Below, piece by piece: positions 1-9,490 of a stretch of DNA of 64,000 nt. The stretch spans positions 930,001 to 994,000 of the forward strand of contig NZ_CADFDB010000001.1 of NCBI RefSeq assembly GCF_902832845.1, read 5' to 3'. The stretch is from Burkholderia metallica (GTDB taxonomy: Bacteria; Pseudomonadota; Gammaproteobacteria; Burkholderiales; Burkholderiaceae). The notes below the pieces were generated by a model. That model was not told where the DNA came from. It searched no databases and saw only the letters and a program-made list of their open reading frames with translations. Within the stretch, counting starts at the first letter, position 1, and each line of letters opens with the position of its first letter. Both the position numbers and the translations under genes were made by a program.

Positions 1-2
1 AG

Positions 3-1496
3 GTGATCGAGAGCGCGCTGATCCACCGGACGATGACGAAGCGCGCTGCGCAGGCGAAGGCGGTCGAGCTGTTCCGCGCGCTCGCGCTGCCCGACCCGGA
101 GACGATCGGCAGGCGCTATCCGCACCAGGTGTCGGGCGGCCAACTGCAGCGGCTGATGGCCGCGATGGCGCTGATCACCGATCCGGAGTTGGTGATTCTC
201 GACGAGCCGACCACGGCGCTCGACGTGACCACCCAGATCGACGTGTTGCAGGCGTTCAAGAACGTGATCCGGCGCTACGGGATGAGCGCGGTGTACGTGT
301 CGCACGATCTGGCGGTGGTCGCACAGATGGCCGACCGGATCGTCGTGCTGAGCGACGGCGTGATCCGCGAGGCGGGCGCGACCGAACAGATCCTGCACGC
401 GCCGACGCACCCGTATACGCAGAGCCTGATCGCGGCGGTGACCCCGGCCGATGCCGAACGCGATGCGAAATCCGCGCCGGCCGAGCCGCTGCCGTTGCTC
501 GACGTGCGCGGCGCGATCGCCGGCTACGGCGGCCGGACCGCGAAAGGCTGGCCCGCGAAGCTGATCCTCCACGAAGTGGACCTGCGCATCGGGCGCGGGC
601 AAACGGTTGGCGTGATCGGCGAATCGGGCTCCGGCAAGACGACGCTCGCGAAGGTGATCGCGGGGCTCGTGCCCGCGACGGCCGGCCAGATCCTGCTCGA
701 CGGCGAGCCGCTCGCGCTCGACATCGGCAAGCGCTCCAAGGAGCAGCATCGCCGCGTGCAGATCGTGTTCCAGAATGCGGATACCGCGCTCAATCCCGTC
801 CATACCGTCGAGCGCACGCTGGCGCGGCCGCTCGCGTTCTATCACGGCATCAAGGGCGCGCGTGCGCGGCAGCGCGTCGCGGAACTGCTCGAACTCGTGC
901 GGCTGCCGCCGGCGGTGGCCGCGCGTCGCACCGGCGAACTGTCGGGCGGCCAGAAGCAGCGCGTGAACCTCGCGCGTGCGCTCGCGGCCGAGCCGGACCT
1001 GATCCTGTGCGACGAGGTGACGTCGGCCCTCGACACCGTGGTCGGCGCGGCGATCATGGACCTGCTGCGCGACCTGCAGGCGAAGCTCGGCGTGTCGTAC
1101 GTGTTCATTACGCACGATATCGCGAAGGTACGCGCGATCAGCGACGACATCGTCGTGCTGTATGCGGGCCGCCGCGTCGAAACCGGCAGCCGCGACGCGC
1201 TGTGCGCACCGCCTTATCACCCGTATTCGCATCTGCTCGTGTCGTCCGCGCCGGAGTTGCGCGCTGGCTGGCTCGACGACGCGGCCGAGCGCTGCCACCG
1301 TCCGCTGGTGCCGATCGGCGAACGCGAGAACGAGCCTGAGCTGTGTCCGTTCCTGTCGCGCTGCGCGATGCGCGTGGACGGCGTGTGCAACCGGACGGCC
1401 CCGTCGCTGCGCACGCTCGGGAACGGCGCGCAGGTGCTGTGCCATCGCAGCGAGGAGGATCTCGCACGCTTCCAGGCGGAGCCGGTGCATCCGTAG
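3..1496 (+). CDS. Tandem-ATPase ABC transporter protein, peptide/opine type (5' truncated)
   Basis: ATP-binding subunit that would energise uptake of a peptide-like or opine-like solute through a membrane permease pair. Two ABC domains lie in one chain. The first lacks its Walker A because the gene enters from the left edge, but its signature (VSGGQ) and Walker B ([12 protein letters not shown]) are present. The second is complete: Walker [10 protein letters not shown] near residue 209, signature LSGGQKQR, Walker [14 protein letters not shown] Cys-bearing oligopeptide-transporter C-terminal region (CPFLSRC...C...C) closes it. The family is normally about 530-620 residues, so perhaps 50-100 residues are missing. 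The following catabolic genes on the same strand suggest it feeds them substrate. Confidence 0.93.
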   Translation: MIESALIHRTMTKRAAQAKAVELFRALALPDPETIGRRYPHQVSGGQLQRLMAAMALITDPELVILDEPTTALDVTTQIDVLQAFKNVIRRYGMSAVYVSHDLAVVAQMADRIVVLSDGVIREAGATEQILHAPTHPYTQSLIAAVTPADAERDAKSAPAEPLPLLDVRGAIAGYGGRTAKGWPAKLILHEVDLRIGRGQTVGVIGESGSGKTTLAKVIAGLVPATAGQILLDGEPLALDIGKRSKEQHRRVQIVFQNADTALNPVHTVERTLARPLAFYHGIKGARARQRVAELLELVRLPPAVAARRTGELSGGQKQRVNLARALAAEPDLILCDEVTSALDTVVGAAIMDLLRDLQAKLGVSYVFITHDIAKVRAISDDIVVLYAGRRVETGSRDALCAPPYHPYSHLLVSSAPELRAGWLDDAAERCHRPLVPIGERENEPELCPFLSRCAMRVDGVCNRTAPSLRTLGNGAQVLCHRSEEDLARFQAEPVHP

Positions 1497-1654
1497 CGCG
1501 CGCTGCGCGCGTTCGGCGCGGATGCCGGCCCTCCGCATAGTCTGCTGCGGCGGTCGCGAAAAAAGGCGGATTGTGCGCGCGCCGCACGCGAATACGCGGC
1601 AACTGCGCTTTTTGACGGTGATTAAATGATTCTCGATGAACGGCCGTCACCGGC

Positions 1655-2950
1655 ATGCAAACGAAGGATCCGATGAAACTCGAATCGTACTGGCTGGATA
1701 CCCGTCCCGCGTTTCGCGCCGGCAGCGAAGGGCCCGTCGAAGGGCGCGCGGACGTGGTCGTGATCGGCGGCGGCTTCACCGGATTGTCGGCGGCGCTCGC
1801 GCTCGCGCAGCGCGGCGTATCGGTGGTCGTGCTCGAGGCCGCCGAAGTGGCCGGTGAAGCGTCGGGCCGCAATGGTGGGCAGTGCAACACCGGCGTCGCC
1901 CAGGACTTTGCGTCACTTGCCGCGCGCATCGGCATCGAGCCCGCGAAGCGGTTCTATCGTGCGTACGAAAGCGCGGTGAAGAGTGTCGAGACGATCGTCA
2001 CGGTGCACGCGATCGACTGCGACTTCCGGCGTGCGGGCAAGCTGAAGCTTGCCGCGAAACCGCAGCATTTCGCGGGACTCGCGAAGACGTTCGATGTGCT
2101 GCGGCGCGACGTCGATCCCGACATCGAACTGATCGAACCGTCGAGGATTCGCGACGAAGTCGCGTCCGACGGCTTCCACGGCGGGCTGTTGCAGCGTAAC
2201 GGCGCGCAGATGCACATGGGCAAGTTCGGCGTCGGGCTCGCGCATGCGGCCGTGCAGGCCGGCGCACGCGTCTACGAGCATGCGGCCGTCACGCAACTCG
2301 AGCGGCTCGACGGCGAGCGGCACCGAGTCACCTGTTCGCGCGGCACGATCGTCGCCGATCGCGTGCTGGTCGCGACGGGCGCATCGCAGCACGGGCCGTT
2401 CGCATGGTTCCGGCGGCGCATCGCGCCGGTCGGCAGTTTCATCGTCGTCACCGAGCCGCTGCCCGACGCGCAACTGAACCGGTTGTTTCCGCACCGCCGC
2501 GCGTACGTGACGTCGCGCCAGATCGGCAACTACTTCCGCGTGACGCCCGACAACCGGCTGCTGTTCGGCGGCCGTGCGCGCTTCGCGATGTCGAGCCCGC
2601 GCTCGGACGCGAAAAGCGGCGACATCCTGCGCGCCGGCATGGCCGGCTATTTCCCGGAACTGGCGAACGTACGGCTCGACTACTGCTGGGGCGGACTCGT
2701 CGACATCACCGCCGACCGGCTGCCGCGCGCGGGCCAGCACGACGGGCTGTATTACTCGATGGGCTACAGCGGCCACGGTGTGCAGATGTCGGTACACATG
2801 GGCCGTGTGATGGCCGACGTGCTGTACGGCGCTGCCGCGTCGAATCCGTGGCGCGAACTCGACTGGCCCGCGATACCCGGCCATTTCGGGCACGCATGGT
2901 TTCTGCCGTTCGTCGGTGCGTACTACCGGATGCAGGATTTCCTGCACTAA
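1655..2950 (+). CDS. FAD-dependent amine/amino-acid oxidoreductase (DAO family, PuuB-like)
   Basis: Predicted flavoprotein oxidising a secondary or primary amine C-N bond, similar in build to gamma-glutamylputrescine oxidase and other DAO-fold enzymes. An N-terminal dinucleotide-binding motif (VVVIGGGFTGLSAAL, about residues 35-49) is followed by the ARNGGQ-like flavin loop (SGRNGGQ) and a C-terminal GYSGHGV segment typical of the family's second FAD contact. At 431 residues it has the usual length. The start at 1655 is the upstream ATG; a second in-frame ATG at 1673 is equally possible. It lies 158 bases after the ABC gene and 24 before an AraC gene, consistent with one catabolic operon. The exact substrate cannot be read from sequence. 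Confidence 0.9.
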   Translation: MQTKDPMKLESYWLDTRPAFRAGSEGPVEGRADVVVIGGGFTGLSAALALAQRGVSVVVLEAAEVAGEASGRNGGQCNTGVAQDFASLAARIGIEPAKRFYRAYESAVKSVETIVTVHAIDCDFRRAGKLKLAAKPQHFAGLAKTFDVLRRDVDPDIELIEPSRIRDEVASDGFHGGLLQRNGAQMHMGKFGVGLAHAAVQAGARVYEHAAVTQLERLDGERHRVTCSRGTIVADRVLVATGASQHGPFAWFRRRIAPVGSFIVVTEPLPDAQLNRLFPHRRAYVTSRQIGNYFRVTPDNRLLFGGRARFAMSSPRSDAKSGDILRAGMAGYFPELANVRLDYCWGGLVDITADRLPRAGQHDGLYYSMGYSGHGVQMSVHMGRVMADVLYGAAASNPWRELDWPAIPGHFGHAWFLPFVGAYYRMQDFLH

Positions 2951-2974
2951 AGCGGGCGCCGGGGAGGATTCGAC

Positions 2975-3421
2975 ATGACAGTGCAATTCATTGGCTCGCC
3001 GCGTGTCGCGCGGCCCGTATCGTCAGCGATCGGCGACGTGCTGCGCACGATCGACGCATCGTTCGCGCAGCCGCTGAACCTCGACACGCTCGCCGCGGTG
3101 GCCGGCTTGAGCGTGTCGCGTTTCACCGCGCGCTTTCGCAGCGAAACCGGGTTGTCTCCGCACCGGTATCTGTGCCTCGTGCGGGTCCGGCGCGCGCAGG
3201 ACCTGCTGCGCGCCGGTGTCGCGCCGTCGGTCGTCGCGACCGACGTCGGCTTCTTCGACCAGAGCCATCTGTGCCGGCATTTCCGGCGAATGCTCGGGAT
3301 TACGCCGCGCGATTACGTGGTCGCCCGTGCCGGCGGCGCACAGGCGCGAACGTCGCCCATGCGCGCGTCGTCGACGCGCACGCGCGCCGAACCGCGCGAA
3401 GCGACGTGTCACATGGCGTAG
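2975..3421 (+). CDS. Short AraC-family transcriptional regulator
   Basis: DNA-binding activator or repressor made almost entirely of the AraC/XylS double helix-turn-helix. The first HTH reads LDTLAAVAGLSVSRFTARF (about residues 37-55) and the second contains VVATDVGFFDQSHLCRHFRR, followed by the ITPRDYV finishing motif. There is no separate effector-binding domain: the chain is 148 residues against about 280-300 in full AraC proteins, so effector sensing must come from elsewhere or be absent. A GGGAGG ribosome site precedes the ATG. It sits inside the amine-catabolism cluster between two oxidase genes and probably controls it. The last 30 residues are low-complexity and Arg/Thr-rich. Confidence 0.87.
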   Translation: MTVQFIGSPRVARPVSSAIGDVLRTIDASFAQPLNLDTLAAVAGLSVSRFTARFRSETGLSPHRYLCLVRVRRAQDLLRAGVAPSVVATDVGFFDQSHLCRHFRRMLGITPRDYVVARAGGAQARTSPMRASSTRTRAEPREATCHMA

Positions 3422-3533
3422 GCACCGGCATCGATGGCCTGCCTGCCGGACGATTTCCGGTGGGCGAACCCCGCTTTCCGATATCGCGCGGCGCTCTTTC
3501 AACGAGACCGCCGCGCACTGCACAGGAGCAGAA

Positions 3534-4268
3534 ATGACCGCAGTTTTCGTGTTGCACCGTGCCGACGGCACACCTTCTTCAACGGCGTTCCGCAAGCAGG
3601 CGTTCGGCGAGCGCGACCCGTTCGCGCAGCATCGCGAGATTGCGTGGGAAGGGCCCGACGCGATGGCCGCGGGGCGCATCGGCTTCGTCGGCGAACTCGA
3701 CGTGGCGAGCTTTCCGCACATCGAAACGATCGTCGTCGTCGAAGGCGAGCTGACGCTCGAAGCGGCCGGGGCCGCGCCGCTGGTGCTCGGCCCGCGACAG
3801 GGCGCCGTCATCGGCGGCGGCACCGCGCTTCGCATCGTCGCGCAATCGCCGGTGCAGTTGATGTTCTGCGCGGCCGCGTGTGCGACGCCGACGAAGCGCG
3901 GCGTGGCTGCGCTGCACGAGGACGCCGACTTCAAACCGTCGGCCACGCTGCCGGCCGAGGTGCTGCTCGGGCCCGCACCGCAATGCCGCAGCGACAACGT
4001 GTTCGTCGACGACGGCGCCGCGTACTGCGCGGGCACGTGGGATTCGACGCCTTATCACCGGATCGTCCGCCCGCATCGCGTGAACGAGTTCATGTTCCTG
4101 CTGGACGGCGGCGTACGGTTCGCCGCGCCCGACGGCAGCGTGCTGTCGCTCGGCGCCGGCGACGCGCTGTTCGTGCCGCGCGGCGCATCGATCGGTTGGG
4201 AGAGCGGCGAGCGCGTGGCGAAGTTCTACGTCGTGCAGACCGTCAATGCATCCACCGAACGAGACTGA
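3534..4268 (+). CDS. Bicupin protein (DUF861/EutQ-like cupins)
   Basis: Protein of 244 residues with two cupin barrels, of the small-molecule-binding or metal enzyme type. The first barrel contains FPHIETIVVVEGELTLE and a proline-poor GPRQGAVI strand; the second has HRVNEFMFLLDGGV, LGAGDALFVPRG and the terminal GWESGERVAKFYVV pattern seen in DUF861 cupins such as ureidoglycine aminohydrolase relatives. The start was placed at the ATG preceded by AGGAG (about 3523), because upstream in-frame codons overlap araC. Three bases separate its stop from the next ATG, so it is translationally close to the second oxidase. Role in the pathway is unknown; sensor, isomerase or hydrolase are all possible. 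Confidence 0.82.
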   Translation: MTAVFVLHRADGTPSSTAFRKQAFGERDPFAQHREIAWEGPDAMAAGRIGFVGELDVASFPHIETIVVVEGELTLEAAGAAPLVLGPRQGAVIGGGTALRIVAQSPVQLMFCAAACATPTKRGVAALHEDADFKPSATLPAEVLLGPAPQCRSDNVFVDDGAAYCAGTWDSTPYHRIVRPHRVNEFMFLLDGGVRFAAPDGSVLSLGAGDALFVPRGASIGWESGERVAKFYVVQTVNASTERD

Positions 4269-4270
4269 CC

Positions 4271-5596
4271 ATGTCCCCTCCGTTGCGCCACATAGAAACC
4301 CAGACCACGCTGCCGGCGTCGGCGGATGTCGTCGTGATCGGCGGCGGCATCATCGGCGTCTTTACCGCCTACTACCTTGCCCGGCGCGGGGTATCGGTCG
4401 CGCTCGTCGAGAAGGGGCGAATCGGCGCAGAGCAGTCGAGCCGCAACTGGGGCTGGTGCCGGCAGCAGAACCGCGACGAGCGCGAATTGCCGATGGCGAG
4501 CAAGAGCATCGACCTGTGGGAGCGGTTCGCCGCCGAATCCGGCGAAGACACCGGCTTCCATCGCTGCGGGCTGTTGTATCTGAGCAATGACGACGCCGAG
4601 CTGTCCCGCTGGGCCAACTGGGGCGAGTTCGCGAAGACCGCGGGCGTGAAGACGTACATGCTCGACGGCAAGCAGGCCACCGAGCGCGGGCACGCCACGC
4701 GGCAGCAGTGGAAGGGCGGCGTGTTCTCGCCGAGCGACGGCACCGCCGACCCGGAAAAGGCCGCACCGGCCGTGGCCGCCGCACTGATGAAGCTCGGCGG
4801 CACGGTCCGTCAGCATTGCGCGGCACGCGGCCTCGAACTCGAGGGCGGCCGAGTCGCCGGCGTGGTCACGGAGGCCGGCGTCATCAGGACCCGGACCGTC
4901 GTGCTCGCCGGCGGCGCATGGGCGTCGTCGTTCTGCCGCCAGCTCGGCATCCGTTTTCCGCAGGCGTCGATCCGGCAGTCGATCCTGAGCGTATCGCCCG
5001 TCGAGCATCCGCTGCCGGATGCGATGTACACGACCGGCGTGTCCGTGACGCGCCGCAGCGACGGCCGCTACGCACTGGCGATCAGCGGCCGCGCGCGCGT
5101 GGACCTGACGCCGCAGTTCCTGCGCTTCGCGCCGCAATTCGTGCCGATGTTCGCGAAGCGCTGGCGCAATCTACTGCCGGGCGGCCTCGAAGGGGTGCGC
5201 GGCGGCCATGAAACGCTGAAGCGCTGGCGGCTCGACGCGCCGACGCCGATGGAGGCGATGCGCATTCTCGATCCGAAACCCGATATGTCGGCGGTCGCGG
5301 AAACGTATCGCCGCGCAGCCGAACTGCTGCCCGAGCTTCGCGATGCGAAGATCACGCACGCGTGGGCAGGGTTCGTGGACAGCACGCCGGACGGCGTGCC
5401 GGGCATCGGCGAAGTGGCGGGCGTGCCGGGGCTGATCCTCGCGGCGGGCTTTTCGGGCCACGGCTTCGGGATCGGACCGGGCGCCGGGCACCTGATCGCG
5501 GATCTCGCGACCGGCGCGAAACCGCTGGTCGACCCTGTGCCGTATCAGCCGGGTCGGTTCAACGATTCCGCGTGGGGCAAGGTCGCCGACTTTTAG
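4271..5596 (+). CDS. Second FAD-dependent oxidoreductase (DAO family, DadA/SolA-like)
   Basis: Second flavin amine or amino-acid oxidase/dehydrogenase of the cluster, 441 residues. FAD motif VVVIGGGIIGVFTAYYLARRG lies at about residues 18-38, followed by SSRNWGWCRQQ, which replaces the usual flavin-loop ARNAG pattern with a Trp/Cys-rich variant, and a C-terminal AAGFSGHGFGIGPGAG segment. The start is the ATG two bases after the bicupin stop. It is only distantly similar to the oxidase at 1655, so this is not a recent duplication. Two flavin oxidases, an aldehyde dehydrogenase and an amidohydrolase together point to stepwise breakdown of an N-substituted or acylated amine. Confidence 0.9.
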   Translation: MSPPLRHIETQTTLPASADVVVIGGGIIGVFTAYYLARRGVSVALVEKGRIGAEQSSRNWGWCRQQNRDERELPMASKSIDLWERFAAESGEDTGFHRCGLLYLSNDDAELSRWANWGEFAKTAGVKTYMLDGKQATERGHATRQQWKGGVFSPSDGTADPEKAAPAVAAALMKLGGTVRQHCAARGLELEGGRVAGVVTEAGVIRTRTVVLAGGAWASSFCRQLGIRFPQASIRQSILSVSPVEHPLPDAMYTTGVSVTRRSDGRYALAISGRARVDLTPQFLRFAPQFVPMFAKRWRNLLPGGLEGVRGGHETLKRWRLDAPTPMEAMRILDPKPDMSAVAETYRRAAELLPELRDAKITHAWAGFVDSTPDGVPGIGEVAGVPGLILAAGFSGHGFGIGPGAGHLIADLATGAKPLVDPVPYQPGRFNDSAWGKVADF

Positions 5597-5798
5597 CGCG
5601 AGACCGTCGTGCGGACGACGGGGGCGGCGACGGGATGAGGCGAATCGATCCGGCTCGCACGTGTGCGGCTCGGACCGGTGCGTCTCATGCGCGCCGACGT
5701 CGACCGGTCTTTGACCGGGCCCCGAGACCAGGCGACCTCGGCAAGCCGTGACGCCTGCCTATCGTCGGCGCCACGTATCGACTCAAGGACACCCAGCA

Positions 5799-7256
5799 AT
5801 GAATTCTCCTGTTGTTCACCTGATGCAAGCCGACAAGCTGAATCGTTTCTACATCGACGGCGAATGGGTACTGCCGGACGGCGACGAACGGTTCGCGGTT
5901 GTGTGTCCGTCCACCGAGGCCGTGCTGTGCGAGATCCCGCTCGGCAACGCGCTCGACGTCGACCGGGCCGTCCGCGCCGCGCGCGCCGCGTTCGAACGGT
6001 GGTCGGCCACGTCGCCGCAAGTGCGCGCTGCCGTGCTCGACCGCGTTCATGCGCTGATCCTCGAGCGCGCGGAGCTGTTCGCGACCGCGCTCGCGATGGA
6101 AATGGGCGCGCCGATCAGCTATGCGCGTGCCGCGCATGTGCCGCTCGCGGCTGAACATGTCCGGGTCGCGCGCGACAACCTCGCGCGCTACCCGTTTGCC
6201 ACCCGGCGAGGGACGACCGCGATCGTGCGCGAGCCGATCGGCGTGTGCGCGCTGATCACGCCGTGGAACTGGCCGATCTATCAGATCACCGCGAAGGTCG
6301 GGCCGGCGCTTGCCGCCGGCTGTACGGTGGTGCTCAAACCGAGCGAGCTGTCGCCGCTCAGTGCGCTGCTGTTCGCGGAAGTGATCGCCGATGCAGGCGT
6401 GCCCGCCGGCGTGTTCAACCTGGTGAGCGGAAGCGGTGCGGAAGTCGGCGCCGCGCTGTCGTCGCACCCACAGGTCGACATGGTGTCGATTACCGGGTCG
6501 ACGCGGGCGGGCGCGCTGGTCGCGCAGGCGGCGGCGCCGACCGTCAAGCGCGTTGCGCAGGAGCTGGGCGGCAAGTCGCCGAACGTCGTGCTGCCGGATG
6601 CGAACCTGGAGCACGCCATTGCGCCGGGTGTGGCGGCCGCGTTCCGGAACATGGGGCAGTCGTGCAGCGCGCCGACCCGCATGATCGTGCCGCGCGACGT
6701 GCTCGGGGAGGTCGAGGCACTCGCCGTCGCGGCGGCGCAGCGGCTCGTCGTCGGCGATCCGTTCGTCGATGCGACGACGCACGGGCCGCTCGCCAATCGC
6801 GCGCAGTTCGGGCGGGTCGCGCAGATGATCGACGCGGGCCTCGACGAACGCGCGAAGCTGATCGCGGGCGGGCCGGGGCGGCCTGCGGGTTTCGACAAAG
6901 GCTTTTATGCGCGGCCGACGATTTTCTCCGAGGTGCGCACCGACATGACGATCGCGCAGCAGGAGATCTTCGGTCCGGTCCTCGCGATCCTGCCATACGA
7001 TACCGTGGAAGAAGCGATCGCCATCGCGAACGACACGGTCTACGGGCTCGGCGCGCATGTGCAGGGCACCGACAAGGAGCTTGCGCGCGCGGTGGCCGCC
7101 CGCATCCGGGCGGGGCAGGTGCATCTGAACTATCCGGCATGGGACCCGCAGGCGCCGTTCGGCGGCTACAAGCAGTCGGGCAACGGCCGCGAGTACGGGA
7201 TCGAGGGGATGGAGGAGTACATGGAGATCAAGTCGATCCTGGGGTTCTACGACTGA
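5799..7256 (+). CDS. NAD(P)-dependent aldehyde dehydrogenase
   Basis: Oxidises an aldehyde, probably the one released by the oxidases upstream, to the carboxylate. The 485-residue chain is a full-length ALDH: PWNWP cofactor-site motif, catalytic-base Glu in QELGGKSPN, nucleophilic Cys in NMGQSCSAP, and EIFGPV near the end. The start is the ATG with AAGGA nine bases before it; in-frame codons upstream have no ribosome site. A 202-base gap separates it from the preceding oxidase, room for its own promoter, though strand and function fit the cluster. It resembles PuuC/betaine-aldehyde-type enzymes, but the substrate is not determined. Confidence 0.93.
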   Translation: MNSPVVHLMQADKLNRFYIDGEWVLPDGDERFAVVCPSTEAVLCEIPLGNALDVDRAVRAARAAFERWSATSPQVRAAVLDRVHALILERAELFATALAMEMGAPISYARAAHVPLAAEHVRVARDNLARYPFATRRGTTAIVREPIGVCALITPWNWPIYQITAKVGPALAAGCTVVLKPSELSPLSALLFAEVIADAGVPAGVFNLVSGSGAEVGAALSSHPQVDMVSITGSTRAGALVAQAAAPTVKRVAQELGGKSPNVVLPDANLEHAIAPGVAAAFRNMGQSCSAPTRMIVPRDVLGEVEALAVAAAQRLVVGDPFVDATTHGPLANRAQFGRVAQMIDAGLDERAKLIAGGPGRPAGFDKGFYARPTIFSEVRTDMTIAQQEIFGPVLAILPYDTVEEAIAIANDTVYGLGAHVQGTDKELARAVAARIRAGQVHLNYPAWDPQAPFGGYKQSGNGREYGIEGMEEYMEIKSILGFYD

Positions 7257-7306
7257 CGCGAGCGCCGTGGTTCTGCAGAAGCAAATTACTTTCGAAGGTA
7301 CCGACA

Positions 7307-8524
7307 GTGGAAAACCCCGTCATCCCCGATACGTCGCTGCAAGCGCATCACGCGCACTGGGCGAAGCTGCGGCGCGACCTGCATGCGCATCCCGAACTGC
7401 GATTCGAGGAACACCGGACGGCCGACGTCGTCGCCCGCGAACTCGAGTCACTCGGCTATGCAGTGTCGCGCGGGCTCGGCGGCACGGGCGTCGTTGCGAG
7501 CCTGCCCGGTAAGGATCCGGGCCGCGGCATCGTGCTGCGCGCCGATCTGGATGCATTGCCGATCCGCGAAGCGAACGACTTCGAGCATGCGTCGTGCACG
7601 CACGGGATCATGCACGCGTGCGGCCATGACGGCCACACCGTGATGCTGCTCGGCGCCGCACGCGTGCTGAAGTCACTGCCGCAACTGCCGGGCACCGTCC
7701 ATTTCGTGTTTCAGCCCGGAGAGGAGGGCGGTGCGGGCGCGCGCAAGATGATCGACGACGGCCTCTTCGACCAGTATCCGACGGAAGCGGTGTTCGGCAT
7801 GCATAACTGGCCCGGCTTGCCGGCCGGGCATTTCGGGTTGCGCACCGGCCCGATCATGGCAGCGGGCTCCCGGTTCAGGATCACGGTGACCGGCAAGGGC
7901 GCGCACGCGGCGCAGCCGCATCTGGGCATCGATCCGGTACCGCTCGCGTGCTCGATGGTGCTGCAATGCCAGACCATCGCGGCGCGCCACAAGGATCCCG
8001 TGGATCCGGCCGTTATCTCCGTGTGCATGTTCCATGCGGGAACGACGGACAACGTCATTCCCGACAGTGCCGAGCTGCGCGGGACGATCCGCACGCTGTC
8101 GTCGGCATTGCAGCAAAAGCTGCAGCGCGACGTCCAGCTCGCGTGCGAGGGGCTTGCCGGCGCCTACGGTGCGCAAGTCGAAGTCGAATTTTTTCAGTAT
8201 TACCCGGCCACCGTCAACACGCCGGCCGAGACGGCGCTCTGCGAATCGGTGATGCGCGACACGTTCGGCGACGAGCGCGTGTCCAGCGACGTGCCGCCGA
8301 ACATGACCTCCGAAGACTTCGGCTTCATGCTGGAGGAGCGGCCGGGCGCTTACGTGCTGATCGGCAATGCGCGGGACGGCGATGCAGCGCCGGCACTGCA
8401 TCACCCGAAATACGATTTCAACGACGACATCATTCCGGCCGGCGTCCGGTATTGGGTTGCGTTGGCGCAGCGTTACTTCGGGCAATCTTGCGCGCGCCCC
8501 GCGCCGGGCTTCGTACGCGAATAG
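7307..8524 (+). CDS. M20-family amidohydrolase (hippurate hydrolase-like)
   Basis: Zinc/manganese-dependent aminoacylase-type enzyme that would remove an acyl group from an N-acyl amino acid or amine. M20D hallmarks are visible: DLHAHPEL near the N-terminus, the metal-binding MHACGHDGHT segment, and FQPGEEGG with the catalytic Glu. Length (405 residues) is typical. The start is taken as GTG at 7307, preceded by GAAGG eight bases upstream; no good ATG exists at the expected place. It follows the aldehyde dehydrogenase by 50 bases and closes the cluster. Deacylation of an acylated intermediate fits the neighbours, but is inference. Confidence 0.9.
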   Translation: MENPVIPDTSLQAHHAHWAKLRRDLHAHPELRFEEHRTADVVARELESLGYAVSRGLGGTGVVASLPGKDPGRGIVLRADLDALPIREANDFEHASCTHGIMHACGHDGHTVMLLGAARVLKSLPQLPGTVHFVFQPGEEGGAGARKMIDDGLFDQYPTEAVFGMHNWPGLPAGHFGLRTGPIMAAGSRFRITVTGKGAHAAQPHLGIDPVPLACSMVLQCQTIAARHKDPVDPAVISVCMFHAGTTDNVIPDSAELRGTIRTLSSALQQKLQRDVQLACEGLAGAYGAQVEVEFFQYYPATVNTPAETALCESVMRDTFGDERVSSDVPPNMTSEDFGFMLEERPGAYVLIGNARDGDAAPALHHPKYDFNDDIIPAGVRYWVALAQRYFGQSCARPAPGFVRE

Positions 8525-8532
8525 CCGGCGCG

Positions 8533-9192
8533 CTAGATCTGGGCGCGGTCGCGCGAGTTCACGGCGACCACCGTGGGCGACTCGGCCAGCGGGACGAAAC
8601 GTCGGGTGGTGCCGTCCAGCGCGTCGATGCCGCCCGTCTCGATGTCGTAGACCCAGCCATGCAGATTCAGGCGTCCTTGCTCCAGTGCCAGCGCGACGGA
8701 AGGGTGGGTGCGCAGGTTCGCAAGCTGCGCGATCACGTTTTCGCGCACGAGCCCGTCGAGTTTCGCGCGCGGCGTGTCGTATTCATGCGCGGCGTTGATG
8801 ACTCGCGCGGAATCGGCATGACGCAGCCAGTTCGCGACGGCCGGCAGATGATCGAGGCAGGTGCAGCGCGAAATCGCGCCCATCGCGCCGCAATCGGAGT
8901 GGCCGCAGATCACGATATCGCGAACGCCGAGCACGGCGACCGCGTATTCCACGGTGGCGGACACGCCGCCGGGTTCCGGGCCGTACGACGGCACGATATT
9001 GCCCGCATTGCGGATCACGAACAGTTCGCCCGGCTCGCGTTGCGTGAGCAGTTCGGGTACGACACGGCTGTCGGAGCACGTGACGAACAGCGCCTTCGGG
9101 TTTTGTGACGTCGCGAGTTGCTTGAAAAGCGCCTCACGTTGCGGGTAGATGTCGCGTTGAAAACGCAAAAAACCATCGATGATGTCTCGCAT
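8533..9192 (-). CDS. can: Beta-class carbonic anhydrase
   Basis: Cytoplasmic zinc enzyme interconverting CO2 and bicarbonate. The zinc-site residues are all present: Cys39, Asp41 and Arg43 in the CSDSR motif, and His98 and Cys101 in CGHSDCG. RNAGN and the EYAV segment are also family hallmarks. At 219 residues it has the normal length for bacterial Can/CynT enzymes. It is convergent with the amidohydrolase, nine bases apart, so it is not part of the amine cluster. It stands alone, with nothing for cyanate metabolism beside it, so a housekeeping or CO2-supply role is likelier than a CynT role. Confidence 0.96.
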   Translation of the reverse strand: MRDIIDGFLRFQRDIYPQREALFKQLATSQNPKALFVTCSDSRVVPELLTQREPGELFVIRNAGNIVPSYGPEPGGVSATVEYAVAVLGVRDIVICGHSDCGAMGAISRCTCLDHLPAVANWLRHADSARVINAAHEYDTPRAKLDGLVRENVIAQLANLRTHPSVALALEQGRLNLHGWVYDIETGGIDALDGTTRRFVPLAESPTVVAVNSRDRAQI

Positions 9193-9490
9193 GCTCGCTC
9201 CAAAACTTCAGACGTATGATCAGCGCAGGAGCAAGCGGGTGCGCCTGCGCGGCCAGCATGATAATGCAGATAGCGGGCGGGCGGGATGGCTGGCAGCATT
9301 GCCCGGTATACACCCCGGGATGCCGGGACGAAGGTCGATTGGATTCGACGTCAGTGCCTGGTGTCTGGCGAATGGATGGATTCTCGTCAATCAAGCGACC
9401 GGAAGCGATTCTGGGGTTTCCCGCCCAAGCAGATTCTGGTGAATCATCCTGCGGCGACAAGCGCGCAAATTCTGGTTTCCCGGAGAGCAA
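9193..9490. other. Intergenic stretch with a three-times repeated short motif
   Basis: No gene is evident. Its right half is divergent promoter space between the carbonic anhydrase and the pRiA4b-like gene and carries ATTCTGG three times (about 9409, 9433 and 9469), the first and last followed by GTTTCCC or TTTCCCG. The copies stand about 24 and 36 bases apart, with the last ending just before the ribosome site GGAGAG at 9482. They could be regulator sites or local duplication. Confidence 0.3.

Noticed and set aside
1913-2986. Minus-strand frame of 357 codons opposite the first FAD oxidase
   Set aside because: No recognisable domain, Arg/His-rich, opposite a gene with clear FAD motifs.
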